The notes below the pieces were generated by a model. That model was not told the origin of the DNA and searched no databases. It saw only the letters and a program-made list of their open reading frames with translations. From Lamellibrachia columna (lineage: Eukaryota > Annelida > Polychaeta > Sabellida > Siboglinidae): DNA of 64,000 nucleotides. A program made the position numbers and the translations under genes. The stretch is from positions 19,363,060 to 19,427,059 of the forward strand of contig OY759274.1 in the NCBI GenBank assembly GCA_963662155.1. Direction: 5' to 3'. Below are positions 1 through 14,200 of the stretch, one piece after another (positions within the stretch are counted from its first letter, which is position 1; each line of letters opens with the position of its first letter).

Positions 1-737
1 TCACAGAGACGTGATCTCACAGTCGGCCATCTTACTCACAATGACAACATCTTTATTAATAGAAACACCTGTACAGTTATAATGTTACCTTTTGGCCAAA
101 CAGATGTTCCGTAGCATCTAACTGAAGACATGATGCTTCCAAAGCAGCACTCATAACACAACACTTAATGACTAACCTCGATCAGGTTACATTTGAACCT
201 TCCCAACATCGTCTGACCGAGTGCCAGTCCTGTGACACATGGCTGCCCTCGAAGGAGCTGGTAATGGTCAGACTTTTACAACTATGTGCGATTTGGCAAT
301 AGCTACTTTCACCAGTTACTGACTTCTTTAATGAAGTAACAAATTCATGCATACGACAATGGAATGTGAACTTTGTAAAGCAACTGTAAATTGGTGCCTT
401 GCATTCATAGTTAAAACACAAAGTTTTCAGATTCAATCATCAATAAACCCCAAAATTACATACAACAACCTTTCATCTAAATGCTGCCATACATTTGACA
501 TTAACAATCTGGAATAAGTTAACTAATACGTTATTAAAATTATTATAATGTTTATATCATTCATATTCAAAAAGATGTGAATAAATAGCAGAGGCATGTA
601 CGACTGCTCTTTTAATTAGAGCAATCCTAGTAAGCTATACAGACAACATTACAGTAGCGTGGAACAGCCCCAGTCATACAAATGTAATGTGTATTTGGTA
701 ATCATCTGCTTGACAGGCTACAGTTTTACAGACAATA

Positions 738-957
738 TGACCACAAACAGACGATGTGACCTCAAACAGACGATGTGACCTCAAACACATGATGTGACCA
801 CAAACAGATGATGTGTCCACAAACAGATGATGTGACCACAAACACATGATGTGACCACAAACAGATGATGTGTCCACAAACAGATGATGTGTCCACAAAC
901 AGATGACGTGTCCACAAACAGACGATGTGACCACAAACAGATGATGTGTCCACAAAC
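738..957. repeat. 19-bp tandem repeat
   Basis: About 11 copies of a unit like gatgatgtgaccacaaaca, with gtgacc/gtgtcc variants. It lies 3' of the arfaptin canonical stop, in the 3' UTR or beyond. Confidence 0.85.
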
Positions 958-1528
958 GTTTGTTTGGTCTAGATATACTTTATAGCCTTATAGATGATGA
1001 CAATAGATAGGAATCTGAATTCTATATGCTGATAAATCAGTGAAAAATATAAATTTATGCAGAATTTTAAGTCAAAAGTATGAATTTCAACAAGAAGTAT
1101 GTCTGCATATATAACACACAAGTGACTAACTGATGGGACTGGCCGGCGTCAATGAAAGCATCCAGCCAAATGTACACACAACTGTTGACTGATGTTTAAT
1201 GACACAACATGTACTGTATACAGGGCACAGTGTCACTATCTTCCCATTGTGTAGATTAGTAGACAACCCTAACACATCGCAGCTATTCAAATAATGAGCT
1301 AGCACAAAAACTACGTTACCAGTATTATTCTATTTTGTAAGTTTACGAATTTCCTGGATTGCTAAAAGCCTAAAACCACATGATCCTTTGTTTCTCCGCT
1401 TCACCATTTTATGTCTTATCAAAAACTGATTCAGTCGTGAGAAGTTTCAATGAAGGAACACATCCCATGGGAACATCCCGTGGGAACTCAAACATCCCAT
1501 GGGACAAACAGGACAACACACAGGAAAG

Positions 1529-1972
1529 GGTCACCAATAACCCTGACTTACACGCACACAGGAAAGGGTCACCAATAACCCTGACCTACAAGCACACAGG
1601 AAAGGGTCACCAATAACCCTGACCTACAAGCACACAGGAAACGGTCACCAATAACCCTGACCTACAAGCACACAGGAAAGGGTCACCAATAACCCTGACC
1701 TACAAGCACACAGGAAAGGGTCACCAATAACCCTGACCTACACGCACACAGGAAACGGTCACAAATAACCCTGACCTACAAGCACACAGGAAACGGTCAC
1801 CAATAACCCTGACCTACAAGCATACAGGAAATGGTCACCAATAACCCTTACCTACAAGTACACAGGAAACGGTCACCAATAACCCTGACCTACAAGCACA
1901 CAGGAAACAGTCACCAATAACCCTGACCTACAAGTACACAGGAAACGGTCACCAATAACCCTGACCTAGAAG
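1529..1972. repeat. 38-bp tandem repeat downstream of arfaptin stop
   Basis: About 11-12 copies carry ggtcaccaataaccctgacc and ctacaagcacacaggaaa. They start about 130 bases after the arfaptin canonical stop and could be in its 3' UTR. Confidence 0.9.
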
Positions 1973-2103
1973 TTAGTGTAGTAGACACATCCAATCAACC
2001 ACATGGTGCAGATCAAAATGGACTTCCATTGTTTTGAATATTCAACAGCATTATATACCAACAGGTGAAGAGTAAAGTAGACATGGTTGTAGATGTGCAG
2101 ACC

Positions 2104-2256
2104 TCAGCCTTCAATGAAGGAAGGCTGTCCTGTGTTTGGTGTCTTCAGAGTGATGCTGAACTGCTTGAGGGTTGCGTCGAGCCCCGCCTGGTTGCCAGAG
2201 AAGTACGCAGCAACAGCATTGTGCAGTAGTAGCAGCTGTTTATGCATCACCTTCAC
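2104..2256 (-). CDS. ARFIP: Canonical last exon of arfaptin
   Basis: After acceptor tttgtgtag (2257-2258) the exon reads [20 protein letters not shown], then [18 protein letters not shown], and ends QPSFIEG with TGA at 2104-2106. This is very close to the known arfaptin C-terminus ([20 protein letters not shown]). The acceptor plus the first 9-10 exon bases are copied upstream in a 48-bp array. Confidence 0.93.
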   Translation of the reverse strand: MKVMHKQLLLLHNAVAAYFSGNQAGLDATLKQFSITLKTPNTGQPSFIEG

Positions 2257-5200
2257 CTACACAAACACACACACGGTCAATGCACAGTGGACAGACACCT
2301 TCACCTACACAAAAACACACAGGGTCAATGCACAGTGGACAGACACCTTCACCTACACAAAAACACACAGGGTCAATGCACAGTGGACAGACACCTTCAC
2401 CTACACAAAAACACACAGGGTCAATGCACAGTGGACAGACACCTTCACATACACATAAACACACAGGGTCAATGAACAGTGGACAGACACCTTCACCTAC
2501 ACAAAAACACACAGGGTCAATGCACAGTGGACAAACACCTTCACCTACACACAGGGTCAATGCACAGACACTTTCACCTACACAAAAACACACAGGGTCA
2601 ATGCACAGTGGACAGACACCTTCACCTACACACAGGGTCAATGCACAGACACCTTCACCTACACAAACACACAGGGTCAATGCACAGTGGACAAACAAAA
2701 TTAAAACTCTTTCCTCAACTGATTTAGCCTATCGTGAATCCGGTTCTTTGATGTCCAGATATGTAGTATGTGAAAAGTAACTTCTGCAGTTCATTTAATA
2801 AATTTTTTTTATTTTTGTTCAAATTATTGAAAGAATTGATTTTAGTTGTTAGATCCGGCAAGGCTCAAAGTACTGAATATCCAAAATGGTAAACATTTTG
2901 TGGGTCAATGCCAATCATGGATGTGACCTCCATCCGCTCGCTGATCACATTGTAAGGTTTGGTCAGCCTAAAATTGTAAGAACAGAGATAGTGGTCATTG
3001 CAGACATATTTAATCAATAATTTAACGTTAGCATAAAGAAAACCCAGGTTGATACAACTTATGTAAAGCAAGCTAGTTTCTGGCCAATTTGCAGCTTTGC
3101 TTATTATTTAGTATACACAGTAGGGAGGGGTAGAGTCGCCCCGACTGTAATAATAACTGGACTGTCAAACGGGAGAAATATTTACCCGATTTAGAATGCA
3201 GGCCATAAGAAACTAGGTCTCCCAGTCTTGGGGGGTTCAGAAGGTGACCCGATACCTTGCATACGATGGTCATTTCCAGCATGTACGGGGATGACGGTTG
3301 TATATGGACATCTGCCAACAACGGCTTTCTCGATTTCCTAAAATGGTTAACCGCGCCTCCACTGAGGCGTGGTTCTTCTGAAAGCTCTGGTATAAATAGG
3401 CCAGAAATAGACTCATAAAACAACGGGTGCGCGCGATCTAATTTACCACGCACCTCGTTCAATTTGGACTAAACATTATCGGCAAGGGTGGGCCACGCCG
3501 GCCCATACCTACCTTACCATTCGAAAACTAAATTTATTGAAGATTTTTAAATGTTAAATGGGAGAAACAAGAACAACGGTAGAGAGACCAATCTATGTTG
3601 TACGATCAACACTTCTGCGTTAATAAAATCTTGCGAACCTGGAAGATGCGTTCACAGCTTATTATACCGATCTGATCGTCTGCGGTATTATCAGTAAGCA
3701 GCTAGACGATCTGGCGAGCGACAAAGGCAATTACTACACAACTGTGAGTATTCTCGACGAATGCACGCGCCCTTAAGAGAAGCGAGAATCTTACAACATG
3801 ACAAAGTTAAAAAACTTCACCAAGGGTGAAATTTGCGAGTTTTCAGCGTTTCCATTTTCACTTTAACTAATGTTTGATGAAACATTAAGTAAATTAATAG
3901 TTTGTCTGATGATTAAACAAAAACTACATACAAAAGTTGCACAAACGAGCTAGCATGTTGCAATGGATACTACCTGGTAGGTAAGTTTGATATTTCGAAA
4001 ATCAATTTGAAATTTGAGGCTAGCAAAAAAACTTAATTGAGCAGGAACCTTTAAACGTTTTGTGTGCATGTGTGTGCTTAAGGGCAAAGTTTTTTATTTT
4101 TAGGTTTACAGATTTTTACAGTCATGTCTAACACAGGATGGGTGAAAAAGAGTGATGAAGGGGAAAGGGTTAATCAAGGCGTTTAAAAAAAAAAAGTTTT
4201 TGTATGGATTATTACAATAGTGTTGTCTTGAATTGATTAGTTTCAGTAGAAGTTTTTAAAATAAATTAACCGTTTCTTCACAGATTGTAGATTAAATACT
4301 ACATAATAATCCAGATTAATAACATTTGCAGTTTTTCATTTATTTGGTTATGTTACAAGATTTTTTTTACATTTTTGTAAATGTAAAGAAATAGCCACAA
4401 AATGCGAAATTATTTCGTTTTGAGAAAATCCCCAAAGAAATAAATGACACATATAAGTGGCTGGCTAAGATTGAGCTCTGTCTCAAATTGCGATTATCAT
4501 TCGGTGAATTATATCAGTTAGCTGATGTCATTTTAGTATCTCCGTCGATACTACATGGGATAATCAAATAGTTTGTCAGCAACTTCGACAGCGCCTGACT
4601 TTGTCAATGTCACGACTAGCCTCCATTATTCAGACTCTGTGATGTGGCGCCAATGTTTGCTATACAAGATTTCTGGCAAATAGAGATAATTCTAGTCTCA
4701 TTTATTCGACTCTCAAATTAGTGAATTTGACGAGAAGAGAGTCTGGTCTCAGTGGTGTTGTCTCGTTGCTACCCACTGTCACCACTCCATTTTGTGTAGG
4801 TGTTCCCTTGAAGCACCAGCAGCCATTCAGCATCATTATCGAGATCTTACGCTAAACATTTTGTCAATATTGTGTCAATATAATGAAATATAAAGTTAAT
4901 TTGAATTGCATCGTGTAAACTGATAAAAATTCACCCTTATTTTATGAATTAGCCAAATGTCCGGATGAGCTAATTATGTATGCGCTCAGAATCTGGGTGC
5001 ATACTTAATTTCCATCACAATGAAAAGTACACTTTGCATCCAGGCGATGATGTGTGCAGCAAATGGTGGCGCCACCGCACGGAGCTAACGGAGACTCAGA
5101 TAACTCAGGAACGGGACTGACATTCAGCATGATCTTTTTATATAATAAAAAATAATCAATTTCACAAGATTGATTAATCAGAACAACACTAGTCTGTACT

Positions 5201-8200
5201 CACTTTCCTTCCCTATATATATATATATATATTATATATATATATATATATATAAGAACATAATATGTCTTTCTTCAGCAGATCAAAACAATGTAAACAA
5301 TGCTCCACCCCATAATACACTGCCTTCTATCAAATTGATACACACATATGTATGAACATATGTATGAACATATGTATGAACATACCACTACATGAGTAGA
5401 CAAACATTCATTCCATCATGACATAAATACAAACATTTATTCAATCACCACACTAAACGAATAAACACAAACATACATTTCACTACCACACTATATGAAT
5501 AAACACAAACATACATTCTGTCACTAAACTACACGAATCAACAGATATACATTCCATCACAACACTACATGAATAAATGCAAACATGCATTCAATCACCA
5601 CACTGCATGAATAAACACAAACCTACATTCCATCATCACACTGCATGGATAAACACAAACATACATTCCATCATCACACTGCATGAATAAACACAAACCT
5701 ACATTCCATCATCACACTGCATGAATAAACACAAACATACATTCCATCACAGCACTAGATGAATAAAAAACATTACAATCCATCACCACACTACATGAAT
5801 AAACACAAACATACATTCCATCATAGAACTACATGAATAAACACAAACATACATTCCATCACCACACTACATGAATAAACACAAACATACATTCCATTAC
5901 CAGAAAACTATACGAATAAATACAAACATGCATTCCATCACCTGTACATGAATAGACATGAACTTTATTCCATTCTACAGTTCCCAAGAACATGGCAGAT
6001 ATCACACATAGCAGTCATGACCCAAAGTTCAACCATGGGTGTAGTGTTTTTGCCCGAGAGATCATTTATGTTTATTCCTATTAATACTCAATACTTAAAA
6101 TAATGTGAAAATTAAATCAAAGAACTATAATGAATGGTAATAAAACATCTTAAAACAATACTAAAAACAAACAAGATAGACAACAAAATCCACACAATGT
6201 CTGAAGCCATCAACCTTTGATCATGGATGCTTTTGATCATACAATGATGCAGACTTCAAGCAGAGAAGTGACCACCCCACAATGTCAACAACATATAGGG
6301 ACAGCAGAAAGTAGCATAGACACAACTCGATATGTTCAGAGGTGAACACAAAAGTAAGCAACTATCTAGCTGTGACAACAATGACAACAGATGAGACAAT
6401 AACAAATGATATCCAATCAACAACGTCAACATGAGAACAAATAACAAAACTGAACCTGGTAAACTTTGGTATTAAAGAAAATGAAAGACAACATTGACAA
6501 TGATTGTACAATTATCTTACTATGACCTTTCATGACTGGTGTTGTTTTGTCCATAGGAGTAAAACGACACCGGTCATGAATCAAGACGAGAGCGGAGTGG
6601 GACAGTCTGCTCATAGTGCCATCTGGCGAGCAGAAGAAGAATAAAATCCCACAATTCATTTTCTGAAGACAACTGAAGGTTGTTGGAACATGGAAAGTAA
6701 GTTAACTTCAAGAAGTAAATTGTATAATCATCCAATTCCCAACTTAATGAACAAGTCGACCAACACTGACAATGTAGAGGAGCTCAGCCAACTGAAAAAC
6801 AACTGCGGACGGACGTGGCTGACATAACACCGAGAATGCTACTTTCCTAGTCTGGGCGACTCAGCAACTGTGTCTGTCACCCCATTTGGGGGTTGCACCC
6901 TAAAATGGCGGGTGATGGCGTCCACCTGGGCATGGTTGGAGGCTGTGTGCTCACAAACCGCCTTGTGCAGCAGGAAGAGATTGCGCTGAGACACGGACAC
7001 CTGAGTAGGGCAAACAACACATTTCAGGGTGCAAACACACATTACAGAGTGCAAACACACGGTGCAAACACACATTACGGGGTGAAAACACATTACGGGA
7101 CGCAAAAATACATTACAGGATACAAACACACATTACGGGATGCAAACACACAGGGTGCAAACCATACAAGTTAAGTCTCCCGGATTTGCTGGGAGACTCC
7201 CGGAAATCTATAAAATCTCCTGTTCTCCCGGACGGGAGAACCAATCTCTAATGGATTTTTGATGAAAAAAATTTTTTTTTTGGGTGGCCTAACAAAAGTT
7301 TGCCAATCCCTCTCTTTACTCACGCTCACAACAACAGCAAGGGTTACTTCAATCAGGTTTTGTGCAGTGTGGACCAGGGAAACTTAGCTAAACGGTATCC
7401 TTGTTTTTGCCTGTTGTTGAAGTTATTTATATGTGTTAGACGAACGGTCCACCATTATCGCCCACATGTGCATATTGATTTCAAATATTGCCCATCAATA
7501 CATCTGCATAATTTACAAGTTTTATGTCATTCATATATATTTTATAATTGTCACAGTCAGACCACATTATGAATGAAAAGACATAATAAAAAAAGTGTTT
7601 ATAAAAAACTGCCTCTGTCACCCAGGATCACAAATGCCTCCGTCTCCCAGGATCACAAACTTTGAAGAAAAAGAAAATGCTTCAGTCCTAGCCCTGCCAG
7701 TAAATAATATGTTAATTGCTTCAGTGTAATCAAATATGTAGGCTACTGCCTGCTAGGCAAGGGATTTTTGTAATGCCATAATAATTTTATATTTCAGGAG
7801 TTGAAATTTTTTTTGTATACCATCAGAGTATTGTAACCATGTTATATATTTTACTAGTCCACAAAGAATGTGTCTACTGCCAAAATGTTTATTAACACGC
7901 AAGTATACCAATAGTACATATGCAGTGTAGTTGGAACTAAAGCTGATATGGTGGTAATTTTTATGAGCGACGAGGATGTGAAATACAGCACTCTGATTAA
8001 TGCACAATTCTCTGATATCACAAGACTCTCCAATTTATTTACAATTCTCTGATATCCCGTGCCCCTCCAATTTATGTACAACTCTCCGATATCCCGAACC
8101 CCTTCAATTTATGTACAATTCTCAGATATCCTGAACCCCCCCTCCGATTTACGTATAAATCTCCTGCATTTGCATTTCTGAAACTTAACATGTATGGTGC

Positions 8201-11200
8201 AAACACACATTATAGGGCGCAAAAACAAATTACAGAGCACAAAAACAAATTACAGGGCGCAAGAACACATTACAGGGCACAAAAACAAATTACAGGGCAC
8301 AAAAACAAATTACAGGGCACAAAAACAAATTACAGAGCACAAAAACAAATTACATAGCACAAAAACAAATTACAGAGCACAAAAACACATTACAGGGCAC
8401 AAACAAACAATACAAGGCAAATACACATTTCAGGGCACAAACACACATTACAGAGCATAAACACACATTACGTGTAGCAAACATACATTCAGAAATGGTC
8501 CAGGCACAGTCATTATGTGATGCAGACACACCGTTATTACATATACAGTCATTACATCGCACAACTTACAAGTACATTTTGTACCACACTCCCCACCAGT
8601 GGCGCCACCGAGCATATCACCACTGCCACAACTTGGTCATAAATTCCAAATAGTCAGTAGCGGAGTGGTATAAAGTTTACAACTTGTTACATCATTGCAC
8701 CTGTGCAATTTGAGTAAGGTATCATAGTTATTGTGTTTCTAGACACATTTGCAATGCAAACACTATCCACAATTATATGCAATTGAAATTGAGAGATTTC
8801 TTGACAAAAGTTACAAGTCTACCGAATGAAATAAAGGCAAACAGTCTACTTGGTGTGAGTACAGTTACTACATGGGGTTAGCATGCAGTCTTTACGTGGT
8901 GCAAATGTAACCTGGTGCAAACATAGTTTTTACATGGTAAAACAGTCGTTACAGGGTGGAAATTTGCAGTTTTTACTTGGTGTAAAATGCAACTAGGTAA
9001 TTCCACATCAAATGAATCACCCAAGCATTAACCCTCTCTGATTTTAATAACTTCACATACACTTTCACATACACTTACAATTACAGGTATCTAAGAAGAA
9101 AAGAATGAGCCAGCATTTTACACTTGTACACCAAGCCATTTTTATCATAGGTCTCTGAACTTTGACCTGAGTAACTCATGTCCTAAGTAAGCTAGAGATG
9201 ATTCATGTGTCAAAGTTTGACCTGAAAGTCTCATGTTCTAAGTATGCTAGAGGTGATTTATGTGTCAAAACTCTTGAGTAAACACTTTCACCCAATGCAT
9301 ACATACACTCACGGCACACTGCAAGCATGCAGTCACTGACTCACGGCACACTGCAAGCATGCAGTCACTGACTCACAGCACACTGCAAGCATGCAGTCAC
9401 TGACTCAAGGCACACTGCAAGCATGCAGTCACTGACTCACGGCACACTGCAAACATGCAGTCACTGACTCACGGCACACTGCAAGCATGCAGTCACTGAC
9501 TCACGGCACACTGCAAGCATGCAGTCACTGACTCACGGCAAACTGCAAGCATGCAGTCACTGACTCACGGCAAACTGCAAGCATGCAGTCACTGACTCAC
9601 AGTACACTGCAAGCATGCAGTCACAGACTCACTGCACACTGCAAGCATGCAGTCACTGAGTCACAGCACACTGCAAGCATGCAGTCACTGCATTGGACAA
9701 GCCAACATATACAACACAGTCAGACTCAGTCACCATTACCCTCACTCACACAACTAGGGTAATATTACATATTCACTGGTGTTACAGTCATGCAGTCAGA
9801 CACAGCACACAATGGAACAAGACAGTCACTGGTGTTACAGTCATGCAGTCAGACACAGCACACATTGGAACAAGACAGTCACTGGTGTTACAGTCATGCA
9901 GTCAGACACTGCACACAATGGAACAAGACAGTCACTGGTGTTACAGTCATGCAGTCAGACACAGCACACAATGGAACAAGACAGTCAATGGTGTTACAGT
10001 CATGCAGTCAGACACTGCACACAATGGAACAAGACAGTCACTGGTGTTACAGTCATGCAGTCAGACACTGCACACAATGGAACAAGACAGTCACTGGTGT
10101 TACAGTCATGCAGTCAGACACTGCACACAATGGAACAAGACAGTCACTGGTGTTACAGTCATGCTGTCAGACACTGCACACAATGGAACAAGACAGTCAC
10201 TGGTGTTACAGTCATGCAGTCAGACACTGCACACAATGGAACAAGACAGTCACTGGTGTTACAGTCATGCAGTCAGACACTGCACACAATGGAACAAGAC
10301 AGTCACTGGTGTTACAGTCATGCAGTCAGACACAGCACACAATGGAACAAGACAGTCACTGGTGTTACAGTCATGCAGTCAGACACTGCACACAAAGGAA
10401 CAAGACAGTCACTGGTGTTACAGTCATGCAGTCAGACACTGCACACTATGAAATGTGTTTATATTATAAGGTTTGTAGTTTGGCAAGGTGAGTGACAGTA
10501 GAGTATCACAAGAACATATACAGCCACTGCTGCCATCAACTTACTGCCCATCAGAAGTTGATACACACAGACTTACCAACTAGCACCAAAAGATATGATA
10601 TGACTATCCCACAGCCTGTCCTGACCCTGTATAGAGAACGCACTAAGACTTAACTTGAAAACATTTTCACGAACACTACACTTCATAATGTGAAACACAA
10701 CTGATAACGTAGTAAAATGGTCAGACCCTGTTTTGTAATATCAACTTCTCTGGCAATGACACTACTAGAAATTGCAAGGGTTCTTGAAGTGTGTATTCCA
10801 CTTAGGAAAATAACCTGGTCGCTCAGTAGAATCATATGGACATACAGGGGAAACGTGTGACTGTGCACATGCATGTATGTGTACTTGTGTGAATGACCGC
10901 ACACGTGCGTGTGTGAACATGGTTGTGTATGTGTTGTTGTCTTGAAGAAAGAACTAGATACAAAAGCAAACTAAATGACGAATAAAGGAAAGATTCAGCA
11001 GCATCAATAGTCTAGAGATCTCACCTTGTTCTCATCCAGGAACCTCAGTTTGATGCCTACGTCAGAACGCAGCTTCTCAAACTTCTCCTTGTGAGCACTG
11101 AACTTCCTCTTTGACTCTTCAATCTTGTTGGCTGACGACAAGTCTCGAGGCCCAGTCTGAAGCAGCTCTAGGTCTGTGCGGTACGCGTCATACTCCACCC

Positions 11201-14200
11201 TGGGGACAACCATACATGTCATACTCCACCCTGGGGACAACCATATATGTCATACTCCACCCTGGGGACAACCATACATGTCACCCTCCACCCTGGGGAC
11301 AACCATACATGTCATACTACACCCTGGGGACAACCATACATGTCACACTCCACCCTGGGGACAACCATACATGTCACACTCCACCCTGGGGACAACCATA
11401 CATGTCACACTCCACCCTGGGGACAACCATACATGTCACACTCCACCCTGGGGACAACCATACATGTCATACTCCACCCTGGGGACAACCATACATGTCA
11501 CACTCCACCCTGGGGACAACCATACATGTCAAACTCCACCCTGGGGACAACCATACATGTCACACTCCACCCTGGGGACAACCATACATGTCATACTCCA
11601 CCCTGGGGACAACCATACATGTCATACTCCACCCTGGGGACAACCATACATGTCATACTCCACCCTGGGGACAACCATACATGTCATACTCCACCCTGGG
11701 GACAACCATACATGTCATACTCCACCCTGGGGACAACCATACATGTCATACTCCACCCTGGGGACAACCATACATGTCATACTCCACCCTGGGGGCAACA
11801 ATACATGTCATACTCCACCCTGGGGACTACCATACATGTCATACTCCACCCTGGGGACAACAATACATGTCATACTCAACACTGGGGACAACCATACATG
11901 TCATACTCCACCCTGGGGACAACCATACATGTCATACTCCACCCTGGGGACAACCATACATGTCATACTCCACCCTGGGGACAACCATACATGTCATACT
12001 CCACCCTGGGGACAACCATACATGTCATACTCCACACTGGGGACAACCATACATGTCATACTCCACCCTGGGGACAACCATACATGTCATACTCCACCCT
12101 GGGGACAACCATACATGTCATACTCCACCCTGGGGACAACCATACATGTCATACTCCACCCTGGTGAAATCCATTCACATCGCCATCAACATACCAAGTG
12201 GATATTTGTCCTACATTCGTGATGTCCAATATACAAGCCAAATTCAACCATTCTTTTAATTGAAACCTGCCATAGAAAGTCAAGTCTATGTCATGGAGGT
12301 GATGTTCTCTTCAGTATGAATTCAACTGCCTCTTCATAAAATAACATACTTTGTAAATTACTAATGTGACATCTTAAATGATGTATCAAAGTGCATGTGG
12401 CTGTGAGCCAGTGTGAGTCTAGCAACAGTCCCTACCTGGTCGCCTCGTACAGTTTGATGGTCTGAAGGGTATCGTCCATTGTCTTGTTACACAGAGTGTT
12501 GACACTTGATGTGAAGAAATTCAGTGCTCCTGAAACAGTGTGCACTATGTGTTAGATCACAGGACATGAAAATGTTCAGTGCTTCTGAAACAGTGCACAC
12601 TGTGTGTTAGATCACAGGGCATTAAGACGTTCAGTGTTCCTTAAACAGTGCAGACTATGGGTTAGGTTAGACGACATACTCCACTCAGTACTGCTCCCAC
12701 AGTGCACACCAGGGGTTGATTTTAACTGTATTCCACTATTCCAAGTATATTAGATTTTCGGAAGAAATATCAGAGCATGTGTGGCATTGTGTGCCAATAA
12801 TCCTCCCAATGAGTGTCTCCCCATTCTTAGAGATCTCTGTCTTTGTCGCAAGGTGAACACATCAACTCACCAATGAGTGTCTCTCCGTTCTTAGAGATCA
12901 CTCTCTCCCGCTCAATGTGAACGCATCAACTCACCAACGAGTGTCTCTCCTTTCTTAGAGATCACTCTCTCCCCCTCAAGGTGAACACAACAACTCACCA
13001 ACGAGTGTCTCTCTGTTCTTAGAGATATTTGTCTCTGTCCCAAGGTGAACACATCAACTCACCAACGAGTGTCTCTCTGTTCTTAGAGATCAAGGTGAAC
13101 ACAACAACTCACCAACGAGTATCTCTTTGTTCTTAGAGATATCTGTCTCTGTCCCAAGGTGAACACATCAACTCACCAATGAGTATCTCTCTGTTCTTAG
13201 AGATCACTCTCTCCTTCTCAAGGTGAACACATTAACTCACCAATGAGCGTCTCTCCATTCTTAGAGATCACTCTCTGTGTCTCACAGTTGTAAGCAAACT
13301 CTTCCTGCAGTTCTGGAGACTTCTGAGACATTTCTGCAAATGCATCACCTAGAGCCCGCTGCGCCTGCACCACCTGAAACACATGCACAGCTATAACATG
13401 CACCACTGTGTCATACACACTACTGTGACACACGCACCACTGTGACACACGCATCACTGTGACGCACACACCACTGTGACACATGCATCACTGTGACGCA
13501 CGCGCCACTGTGACGCACGCATCACTGTGACGCACGCACCACTGTGACACACACACACACCACTGTGACACACGCACCACTGTGACGCATGCATCACTGT
13601 GATGCACGCACCACTGCGACGCGTGCCATCCGTAACATTACTCCAAATATTAACCGTGTCATTTTTACGCACAGCTTATATGGTTTATCCACTTACATTA
13701 ACAATTATTTTATTAGGAATTATGACTACTATCTTATCCCTGTTATATTCGTAAATTTTAATCCTAAAAAACATTGATATTTAATGATACTTGTGCTTGA
13801 TTACATATGCAGTCTTCGGGAAGTCACTGGACTTCAGCCCAGACCAGTGAAATTTTGGCCAGTCCAGAGGACTTTTCAGAACATATGGTGTAGTAAAAGA
13901 ACGGATTGTTAGCTATATCAGATTAATTTTAATAATAAATCATGAGTTTGTTACATGTTTGCAAAACATTTTGCCAACATTGACGGACAATCCGCCAGTG
14001 TGCGTTGCTTGGCTCCCATGGCTCAACATGTGTATTCCTGGGAATTTCTTCTATGTGTTTCCTGTTCGTAGTTTTACGGCAACCACGATCTGTTGAATTT
14101 GTGCGTTTTAGGTGAGTGTTTAACTTTATGTAATACATATTTAAACTGTTACAAATGTACATGTAAGTATTACACTTCTCTTCACCCCCTTTCCAGCACA

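Noticed and set aside
3073..3462. 129-codon minus-strand frame as a small gene
   Set aside because: No recognisable motif, no splice support, and it overlaps a block that may be an LTR.
9693..10495. Three overlapping repetitive open frames of about 240 codons
   Set aside because: Translation of the 53-bp intronic array; no start context, no homology and all phases open.
11111..12259. Open frames of 300-380 codons on the plus strand
   Set aside because: Antisense translation of the 31-bp acceptor array of arfaptin.
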